A DNA stretch of 64,000 nt from Zygnema cylindricum (lineage: Eukaryota; Streptophyta; Zygnematophyceae; Zygnematales; Zygnemataceae): contig JBBHKE010001037.1 of the NCBI GenBank assembly GCA_037447655.1, positions 1 to 64,000 on the forward strand, in the 5' to 3' direction. A model generated the notes under the pieces. That model did not search any database. It had not been told where the DNA came from and was given only the letters and a program-made list of their open reading frames with translations. This document shows positions 56,062 to 64,000 of the stretch, piece by piece. Within the stretch, counting starts at the first letter, position 1. Every line of letters starts with the position of its first letter. A program made the position numbers and the translations under genes.

Positions 56062-57507
56062 TTGGTCGGAGAATCAAAGCAGACTCCATGGGTACAGAAT
56101 CCTTTGACAACTGAGACTTTTCCTCCTGTATGGCCCTCTACTTCCGACCCTGCTCTCCAGATCCATTATCTAGAGTCTCTCCTCCCACCATGATGACAGA
56201 GGTAACGAGAGAAATAGTATTGAATGTAACTAGAGCTCACTTCCAAAAAGAGAGCTTCCAAAGTTAAAGCTCCTATACCCTCTAATCCGAGCAGACATGT
56301 GTTGCTCTTCTGTACTGTGCTTTGTCTACGGAAGTCTATTGACTTGTTCCCTCAAAACCCATTATCCTTCTCCTGGGGGTTTTAGTTTACTCCGGAAGAG
56401 TAACTCCAAAGCAATGAGAACTCCAGATGAAGACACAAATGCACTTCCACGTAGATATATATATATAAATAAATATGACTGGCTCTCCAGATTTAACAAT
56501 ATCACCTTGCCCCAGAAAAGAGAATAAAAGATAGAAAATGTGAAATGTAGCGAAGCAAGCTTAACATACCCCAGCAATCAATGATGACAATTAGAAAAAG
56601 GCGACTCCTCTCCTGATAGTATCGTCAAAAGGTATGGTACTCGTGCAACCTTCGGTGTCCGCAGCTCAGAACCTACCAGACTCTTCTCGGTTCCAAACAG
56701 CAAAAAGTCCAAAATCACCCAAAAGGAAGATAGTTCCAACTACCCGCCCGGACAGTGATTTCCACAAAACACAGTTCCAAAACCAAGATGGCAATACAGT
56801 CAAACAACACAAAGATTCTGCCAAAGAAGGTTTGTTGGAATTTTTGAGGGTTTTCTCAAGTGACATTACCGAAAAGAAACTTGTCTCCTTTGACCCCAAG
56901 TGCCTTATACATCAAAGTTTGTCAAATTGCAGGTCCAAAATGCAAAGGTACGCTATTAACCAATGAGCGGAAAGTAAGTGTAATTGAACTGACAAAAGAC
57001 AACATAATCCGTACTACACTCTGGGCAAAAAGTTGTGCTCCGGACTGCGGCTATATCCCCGGCCCGAAGTAATTATTTGGTCCACTATTATAAGACAAAG
57101 TCATGAAAATGACACTAACTTGCCAGACTTTGACTTAACGTAATTAATAGACAAAAAGTCGGCTGAGATTGAACTAAATTCCTACTGTCGGCTACCAGCA
57201 TAATCTAAATGCAAAACTAGAAAGTTACGTGGCAATACACAATGTACCCCCCACGGGGGATGGTGGCAAATGGTTCCCTGTAACGGAATTGCAACCTTTG
57301 AGACGGTAGAACTTTGAGACGGTAGAACTTTGTCGTTCGGCCTCCGTTAGGCGACAAATAAAGTGTGTTCCGCTCAGTTTAGGAAATACAAGGATCTCGT
57401 CCAGCTTGGTGCACTCACTCCTCCGTACTCTGAAGACCGTACAAGGTAAAAAGGGCCCGGAAATCCTTGGTGCTATAAAGGTATGCCTGAAAGCACATGA
57501 GCTTGAC
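56062..57507 (-). repeat. Gypsy E 5' LTR, outer end missing
   Basis: 1446 bp matching the other E LTR after removal of copia B. At 56615-56625 it shows the uninterrupted copia B target (CTGATAGTATCG). Homology to the other LTR ends near 57507, where copia-type gag of element D starts. The outer ~190 bp of this LTR are missing. Confidence 0.85.
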
Positions 57508-57903
57508 ATTGACTTACAAGTATTATTTGCAGAAAATGATTTGGCAGGAGGAAACTTTACAGATGCCCAACAAGCTATATTGTTAATGAGAAGTCTACCT
57601 AAAGAATATAAGAGTGCATTAGATCGATTGACTTTAATTGATATAAAGGATTGGAGCTTAACTGTAACAAGATGTGTTGTTCTAGATGAAGAGGCTATTA
57701 GAAAGGTTATATCAAGTCAGACGAATATAAAAGAATCTAAGTCTCATTTTCAGAAAATTAAAAAGAATAGCGAGTTTGGAGATCGACCAAAGAAATGGTT
57801 TTATTGTAATGATTTGGAACATACCTTCAGGGTATGTCCGTTGTATAAAAGTGCATGTGTTACAGGGAATTTCAGAGATGGTTGGGACAACAACCTAGTT
57901 TGA
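57508..57903 (+). pseudogene. Copia-type gag, element D (5'-truncated)
   Basis: Open frame: L-F-A-E-N-D-L-A-G-G (matching L-S-E-N-A-C-S-G-G of B), then Q-A-I-L-L-M-R-S-L-P-K-E-Y and L-D-E-E-A. It ends in a zinc-knuckle remnant, Y-C-N-D-L-E-H-T-F-R-V-C, that lacks the first Cys, then C-V-T-G-N-F-R-D-G-W as in B. The N-terminal half and 5' LTR are absent. Ends with TGA at 57901-57903. Confidence 0.8.
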
Positions 57904-59320
57904 CCCTTAACAAGGAGGGAATTAAGTGCTTTCATGAGTGAGAGACAAGATTCAATGTATGACAAAAGTCTTACACCTTTCGTCGACGAATACATTTACT
58001 TACCGACTCTCTGCGTTTTTCGGGATGTGGAGAAAGAGGTGACAGAAAAGGATTCGGTTATTATCAATGTTTTCGTGACAGATTGGTAAGTGACACAGAT
58101 TTACAAAAGAAAAGGGTTACTAAAATAGGAGGAGTTGAAGGAATTAAAGGGCAACCAGAAGTGGAAGTTGAAGGAACTGAAAATAGTGTGGTCATCGAAG
58201 ATAGTGTGGAGAAAGAAAAGAGTGGAAAAGATTCGGTTGTTGTGACTCTTTCTTGTGATAAATTGGTGTGTGTAAATAACTTACAAGGGGACAAGATGCT
58301 TGAATAAAGGAGAGTTAGAGAAGTAAACTCAAAAGTGGCAGCACTATATTCCTTAGATATGGAGAAAACTGAACTAAAAACAAAACTTAGAGTAAGGGAG
58401 GAAGATGATGAGAGAGAAAATGGTGAATTCACACAAGATGGGGGATTGACATTGGAGGTGGAAAATAATGTGGTTTTAAAAGTTAATGAATTCAGCGAAG
58501 GATCAAGAGAGATTGTTAAGAAAATGAGGTTAAGAAAAGAAGGTCATAAAATTGGAGAAATTTGGATATTAAGAAGGAAAATTAGGAAGAAGAAAAAGCA
58601 GCTAAATGAAACGGGGCTCAAAATGAAAGTATTCACGATGAATACACTTACGGGGAGTGGTAGATCTATGGAAAAATACCAAAACCTAGAAAGAAAAACC
58701 ACACTTTATAGAGGTAATGGGAAGGCAAATAATTGCAGAAGTACAAATTCTACGAACAAACCAAAATCAAGTAAGAAAGAAAGAAAAAGATACAAATTAA
58801 GGAAAAATAGTTGGAGAAGAAACAAGTTACAAAATCGATCACACAGAAGAACACGACCAGCAACGATGAGAGGATGTGTGACGGGAAAATGGAGAGACTT
58901 GAACGACTTTTCAGCAAGGTATAAGGGAATTTGGTGCAGTAACGTAGGCAACATATATTGAAGGAAGTAGAAGGCGTGGAATATATAATAGGAGAGAAGG
59001 TGTAGCAACTGTTCAATGAAAGTGTGAAGAGACGAGATATTTTCCACAAATACTTATCATATGACTAAGTGACGATAACGGGTGGAATTCAGATTTACTA
59101 GAGAGGTATTATATCATTAGTGAAAGGACAATTTGGCGTTTATGGCATAGGGGGAGCTGTTAGGAGACGATATTCAAATCTGTTAGTCTGTAAAATTCAC
59201 AGAAATTAAGGAAATGGTTGATAATGTTTTTCATGGAAGACAAAGAGTGTTTGAATATTAAATAACTTACTCGGAAAGGAGGCAATTGTCAAGAATGGGA
59301 AGTTTGGAACACATGGCAGG
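57904..59320 (+). pseudogene. Element D internal region: Lys/Glu-rich frames, no pol
   Basis: Where copia protease, integrase and reverse transcriptase should follow, there are only strongly charged frames. 58083-58307 is Val/Glu/Lys-rich and 58335-58961 (208 codons) is Lys/Arg/Glu-rich with R-R-K-I-R-K-K-K-K-Q. No pol motif is present on either strand. In composition it looks like a disordered or coiled-coil protein, but it could be AG-rich non-coding filler that happens to be open. Confidence 0.5.
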
Positions 59321-59490
59321 AACGCAGCAGAAGCAGTGGTGAATCAGCAAAAGCAATTCGCGTCGCAACGCAGCATAGCAATGCACCAGAAGCAATGGTG
59401 AATTAATCGAAGCAATTTGCGTCGCAACGCAAAATAGCAACGCAGCAACGAAGTATAGCAACGCAGCGGAAGCAGTGGTGGCGTTTGACA
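59320..59490 (+). repeat. GCAACGCAGC-type imperfect minisatellite
   Basis: Imperfect units of about 60 bp with AGAAGCARTGGTGAATYA and GCGTCGCAACGCAGCATAGC. The GCAACGCAGC word relates it to the minisatellite in copia B pol and the modules in the F and B LTRs. Confidence 0.7.
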
Positions 59491-59543
59491 CTTGAAACAG
59501 TGCAATTTTTATTACGGTGCACGAAACTAAATTTTTGGGAGAG

Positions 59544-60507
59544 TGTTGTTTTGAAAACTTAGTTTCGTGCGTACGCGACTTTTTGTACGCTTAAGACGTT
59601 TTGTGCGTATATTATTAATGTGGAGGTTTGAATGGATTCACGGATTGGGGGAGTGAACGTACGGATAAAAATAAATTGAAGTAAGGGAGTTAGTGAGTGG
59701 CGTGACTACACAGTAAGAAAAAGACGACGGATCACGAAACGATCCGATTTGAAATGTACAAAACGTTGAAATATGCGCCGCCGGTACGACGCATCTATTT
59801 GAAACAAGTGTACTTTAAATAAGACAACGCAGCTGCTACAAAGCTGCGGTTATTTTTGGATATGTCCAGGTGTGTGACAACGCAGCTCCGACGAAGTTGA
59901 CAACACAGTTGCTGTTGATATGAATCAAGTCGCTGGACATGATTCATACGAAGATCACAAGTGACTGAGCAAGTTGACTTTTCGGAGATGTCGGTGTAAA
60001 TATTTGGTTGAACAGTGGTTTGTCCTTTTGTTAATTAGTTTATTAGTATAGATTAATTCATTGTGACATACATCGAATTATTCAGGCATACTCGTAGTAA
60101 TTGAGGTAGGTGATAAATAATGTACGGCTGGTATGCCTTCGTACATACAGTAGTGAGTTCTCTAAGTATAACTTGTAGGACTTAGATTATTGTGATATCA
60201 CAGTCAAGTTTATCAAAGCAATGGCAAACTGTTTTCTGCATCTTTGACCTATTAATGTGATCGCCTTGTTTGGTGTTTTCATGTGAAACTTTGTGAAGTT
60301 ATTTTATGACATAGAATTTATATGTGTGTGCAGCTTCATTCTATTCTGTTATTTTTGTAAGATTCTGTGAGAGGTCTAAGTGGTTAGTTTGTGAAGCTGT
60401 AGTCTGTTTTTGTGAAACTCTGGAGCTTATATCTTCTAGATTCCTTGATGGATTTGGTTGTAACTTTGGGAGCTTACACTGTATATAGTATACTGTCTAT
60501 TGGTGCA
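59544..60507 (+). repeat. Element D 3' LTR
   Basis: Starts TGTTGTTTTGAAAACTTAG, closely like the B and C LTR starts, preceded by a purine-rich GGGAGAG. It has the AGTATAACTTGTAGGACTTAG box corresponding to the TATA region of B and C. The 3' boundary (TTGGTGCA, 60507) is an estimate because there is no partner LTR. No gag GPPSR-type coding follows. Confidence 0.65.
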
Positions 60508-62420
60508 GTTTAAGGGGATTTTTATTTATTGTGGAGTAATGTGTGTTGTCTGAAACACAACTGTTAGAGGGGTATTCTGTGGTGCTTCCTAGTATAGTCC
60601 ATGGCTGAAATAGGCTATGGACAACAATTACTACACTGGTTCCAGCGGAGTGTGAACACCCTGCCTCACCAGAGGGCCAGACACAACACGCGTGAAAACG
60701 GAAAGAATCGCAAGGTCGCAGTCGTCGCAGCCATCTTGAAGACTCAACGCAGGGAACAACTGCGCTGAAATCCTCTTTCAACACCGCCGCAGCGCTGCTA
60801 GAGAATCACAACGTAGATGCTGCAGGGAATTGCAATGACAGAATATTAAATCACAATATTGGCGAAGTTGAACCCTTAGTATCTTCGCAGCGTCGCAATC
60901 GGAAAATTGTTGGATGCTGCGATATTATCGTACAGTACGACGCAAAGGATGTTTTCGACAGGAAACCTGCAACCCTCCTAATTAGAGCTGCTATTAAATC
61001 TTGTGGCAACCCTAGTGGAAGAAGTATTGAAAGCCTCTCGCTTCACACGGCCAGCTTACCCAAACTCCTTTCATTACTTGAGCTCTCGATGATCACAACA
61101 TCCATGGCATCTTCATCCTCACCATCACCGAAAAGAAGGAGATTCGTCCGGAAGTGAAATGATGAGATGCCTTGTCAAGATAGACTTTTCACCGCAGCTG
61201 AGGCCATGGTAGAGGAGGAATGGAGTAGGACTATTGCAACCGTTACCAGCGGGGGGGAAGTAAGCGAAATCAGTGGGGGGGGAGGATAAGAAAACTCACA
61301 GGACCTTGAGTACAATCCGCTCCGAGAGGGTGACCTAGAGGACAAAGGGGACCATGAGCTCTAAGAAGCCAAAGAACAGGAGAAGAGTTCGACACCCCTA
61401 CCAGAGGAGGAACGCGCCTCAGATTTAGAGTTATAAAGGGACCCCAACAAGGAGAGCACCGCAGATTAGCAATCTTCAGAAATCTCTGAGAACAAGGTGG
61501 AAGAGCGGTACCATATCGAGGATTACGTATATGTCCTCCCACGGGAAAGAGGGGAAACAGAGGGAGAAAGCGAAGGAGAGCAAAAAATTTCCGATTACTA
61601 TTTCCACTGCCTCCGGATTCCCAAAACCCCGATCTCACCTTCAGTTTTGGAAAACAGTTCTATTGGAAACCATCTCAGTGGCCAACAGAGTGGCGTTTGA
61701 GAAAGCTCGGGGAACCACTAAACATCCCCGCCAATGTTCGTTCTCACCCCACGTGGAATTTCATGCAAACGGCGGATCTGGGAAACAATCATAAGGGTTA
61801 ACTGCAGCTAAATCCTCACTCTTTGCCATTTGTGGAGGTGGTTGAAGACCACTACCGCTATCGTGTGAATGTTCCCCGCCTTCTCAGGCAGTATCACCCA
61901 TGGGACGTCCGCCTCCACCACAACATTACGCAAGCCGAGGTCACACCCGAAGTACTAACGCTGAAAAAGGCCCCATGCAGGCCCGAGGGGCCCGGAAACA
62001 CTCATCCTTCAAGCTAAAGAAGGTGCCTCAGTGGGAACGCAAAATAGAAGAGGAGAAAGCAGCATCCACTACTCCCCAAAGTCCGGCACCGGTGGAACTT
62101 GAAACCAGATCTTCCCCATCTGCAACTTGTGGCACCAAATAATGTCCTAGAGGGCCAGAATGAAGATCTAAGATGGCGGATCACTCGGCGACGGTTGGAG
62201 CTGCCGATCATCACATTGAACTCTTGGAGACGAAGTATCAGGACCTCCAAGATTAGTTCAATGAGCTGAAAGACAGCCATTGTCAGCTCGTTTAACGGAC
62301 CAACTCCCTCCACCAAGAGTTCCAAGAGTTTCGCCGCGAGACCTTTGAAATACTCTGACAACTCCAGTTTCCTTAGAGTGTCACAATTTAGCAAGATGTT
62401 AAATTCCTAGTGGGAGGCAT
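60508..62420. other. Unassigned region before F-family LTR
   Basis: About 1.9 kb without a recognised domain. The + strand frames near 61497-61800 and 61900-62142 are charged and Pro-rich. 62180-62390 reads as a broken heptad-like segment (L-E-T-K-Y-Q-D-L-Q-D, then F-N-E-L-K-D), possibly coiled coil. Since an F-family LTR preceded by GTGGGAGGCAT (possible polypurine tract) follows at 62421, this is probably the 3' internal part of a pol-less or rearranged gypsy. Confidence 0.4.
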
Positions 62421-62862
62421 TGTAATAGGGTTACAAGGATTAAGTGGGTTGAGGGTAAAATAGAGCATCTGCTATGACTACAATGTTCGCTAATGTAACT
62501 GCTATATCTGAGCGGCGCAGTTGCGATGTCGAACTAGCGCAGCATATCAGCATAGCAACGCAAGTGAATGTGATAGATGTAGTACTTCTAGATTCTAGTG
62601 TGGTTAGGACACGGCAAACCAAAGGCTGCCACTTAAACATAGCGATAGAGTTGTAGTGTTAAGTTGTTAAGCGGCTAGCTAGTTTAAATGATTGTAGACG
62701 TTAGGAAAAGGGGGGCTTTTTAGTCAGTGTACTCTGTAAAGAATCTTGTATTCTCTTTTTCCGAATTAATAAACTCTTGATCTCTTCCTTGTGGACGTCC
62801 TTTGCATTACTGTTGCTACAAGTGGTTCCTATAAGCATTCCGCTTTGCATTGTAGTGTTGTT
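62421..62862 (+). repeat. Gypsy F-family 3' LTR, interrupted
   Basis: TGTAATAGGGTTACAAGG matches the F LTR start at 18677, and homology continues to GTAGTGTTGT, about 15 bp short of the LTR end. There copia A3 begins. Which element it belongs to is not resolved, because the sequence before it is not F pol. Confidence 0.82.
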
Positions 62863-63928
62863 TGCAACTCTAAGACCTCTATAGGTTCTCAGAGTAGGCA
62901 GCTCACACGAAGCCTCTAAGATAACCCTAACCCCTTTGTGTTTCAGAAAGAATAACTACCACCTTGGCAAACAAAAACACTTACCAACTTCACCCCTGTA
63001 AAGGCAAAACTCCCCTGAGTCTATAGCAAAAAGAATCTCTGAATTTGCTGCCTTGAGCAGTATGTTATAAAGGGTCAAAGTTGACCTTTTATACACAAGC
63101 TCTCTGGGAGAGAGGGTCCTATCTACCAAATTTTCCTAAGTCTTATCTATCTCTAAAACTCTATCTACTGTAGTATGCCACCAATCAAAATACTGTGTCA
63201 TACAGAAAGGTACACCTGCGTGTGTACTTTTTATACGGTAATTGTACGACATGGCCAACCACTCGACACATGTCATATCTGGATTCTTTTTTGCAATCCC
63301 CTGAGATGTCGTAATCCAATGTGGTCGTGCTAGGTGTCAATCGATGTGGCGGTGTCCGTAAACCGCCAAAATCTTATTCCGCGATCTAAGCATTCTTCGC
63401 AGCCGTCTGATCAAAACCGGGTTTTAATCGTAGCCGTCATAAATGGTTGCGTGATATTTGTTTCGCTCTCAAAAAAAATTGCGGTATCCGTTTCGTAACG
63501 GTATAGTATTACGTACTTTAAAAAACTGTATCTATGGGCGACGTCTATAGTTTCAGTTAAATGAATTAGTTCACGCTTTACAATTTATATATTTGTCAAA
63601 CCCTATATGTCTTAACACCGATCCTAGACTTGTAGGTTAAAGCTAACCGCTACCGAGTAGCTTGACAAAGGGCAAGTATCGAGATCAATTCGTGGATCTC
63701 TCAGGTACCCTTTTAGTAAATCTACTAAAACATCTACCAGTCTCTCTCTGGATAGCTGTCTCTCTGTGGATAGCACAGGCAGCCATTGCTCTATCTTCCT
63801 CTTGAACCTTCAGTGACTACAACAAGTGTGGGAGCTGAAGAAAGGAGTTAGAGGCAGACTGCATCGACTTCTTTTCTGCAATTAATTTTAGACCTAGAAA
63901 ATACTAAAAAGAACCATTAATTTCTACA
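62863..63928 (-). repeat. Family A copia 3' LTR (copy A3)
   Basis: 1066 bp, TGCAACTCTAAGACC to TTTCTACA, matching A1 and A2 LTRs along its length. Inserted in the F-family LTR near its end. It carries the tRNA-like region near 63630-63700 in diverged form. Confidence 0.85.
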
Positions 63929-64000
63929 CTCCCTTTATTTTCTAGTCACCTTTTAATTTGAGACCACACTTCTCCCTCCAAAAAATTAGCTTTGGTAAAG
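63929..64000 (-). mobile_element. Copia A3 internal 3' end, runs off window
   Basis: Begins with the polypurine tract complement CTCCCTTT, then TTTCTAGTCACCTTTTAATT and AGACCACACTTCTCCC, as in A1 and A2. Pol would follow beyond 64000 on the minus strand. Confidence 0.8.

Larger units (their letters stand above)
36432..57507 (-). mobile_element. Gypsy element E carrying a DNA methyltransferase
   Basis: Minus-strand Ty3/gypsy element. Reading 5' to 3': LTR (57507-56062, outer end missing), 5' region with an unidentified frame, gag with zinc knuckles, protease, C5 DNA methyltransferase, reverse transcriptase, RNase H, integrase, then the 3' LTR (about 45550-44481 joined to 36989-36432). The 3' LTR is split by copia B, and a solo LTR (53582-54680) interrupts the 5' region. 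The two LTRs agree over about 1.4 kb once B is removed. Without the two insertions the element is about 12.5 kb, long for a gypsy. All frames are broken. Confidence 0.85.

Overview
This window looks like a repeat-dense block of a plant-lineage (streptophyte) nuclear genome. I find no intact protein-coding gene, rRNA, functional tRNA or CRISPR array. Nearly everything that can be identified is transposable-element DNA: Ty1/copia and Ty3/gypsy LTR retrotransposons in nested layers, plus a cluster of small DNA transposons. All coding regions carry stops or frameshifts. The species cannot be fixed from the sequence. A charophycean alga, bryophyte or fern would all fit; this is inference only.

Layout. 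1-11 kb: AT-rich, non-coding DNA with four copies of a MITE family (CACC ends, TA target duplication) and one 3.3-kb inverted-repeat element (5633-8917, 8-bp target duplication) that itself received two of the MITEs. 11-19 kb: a (TA)n tract, LTR fragments and two decayed + strand copia copies of one family, called A here. 18.7-30.4 kb: gypsy element F, inserted in a family A gag and itself split by a complete minus-strand copia element A1 (21643-29047, duplication TGGAA), whose gag is split by a further LTR. 30.4-36.4 kb: minus-strand copia A2, truncated at both ends. 36.4-57.5 kb: a large minus-strand gypsy element E. Its left LTR is split by copia element B (36990-44480, duplication ATAGT), and its 5' part carries a solo LTR (53582-54680, duplication GGGAG). 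57.5-60.5 kb: a pol-less copia-like element D. 60.5-64 kb: an unassigned stretch, the end of a second F-family gypsy LTR, and the start of another family A element running off the window.

The most notable content is in gypsy E. Between its protease and its reverse transcriptase lies a C5 cytosine DNA methyltransferase domain (about 49020-50133, minus strand), recognisable from motif I to the C-terminal part. It is dead in this copy: the catalytic Cys position is Phe, and there is a stop and at least two frameshifts. A retrotransposon that carries its own DNA methyltransferase could methylate its own or host DNA.

The second notable pattern is in the copia elements. In family A the primer binding site directly after the LTR matches the anticodon arm of initiator tRNA-Met, so the gag AUG lies opposite the CAU anticodon. 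In families A and B/C the gag reading frame already begins inside the LTR. Family A LTRs also carry an antisense tRNA-like A box/B box module. A module of about 40 bp is shared, in opposite orientation, between the LTRs of copia B and gypsy F.

The nesting gives a relative order: family A copy (16695) older than F; F older than A1; E older than B and than the solo LTR at 53582; F-family LTR at 62421 older than A3.
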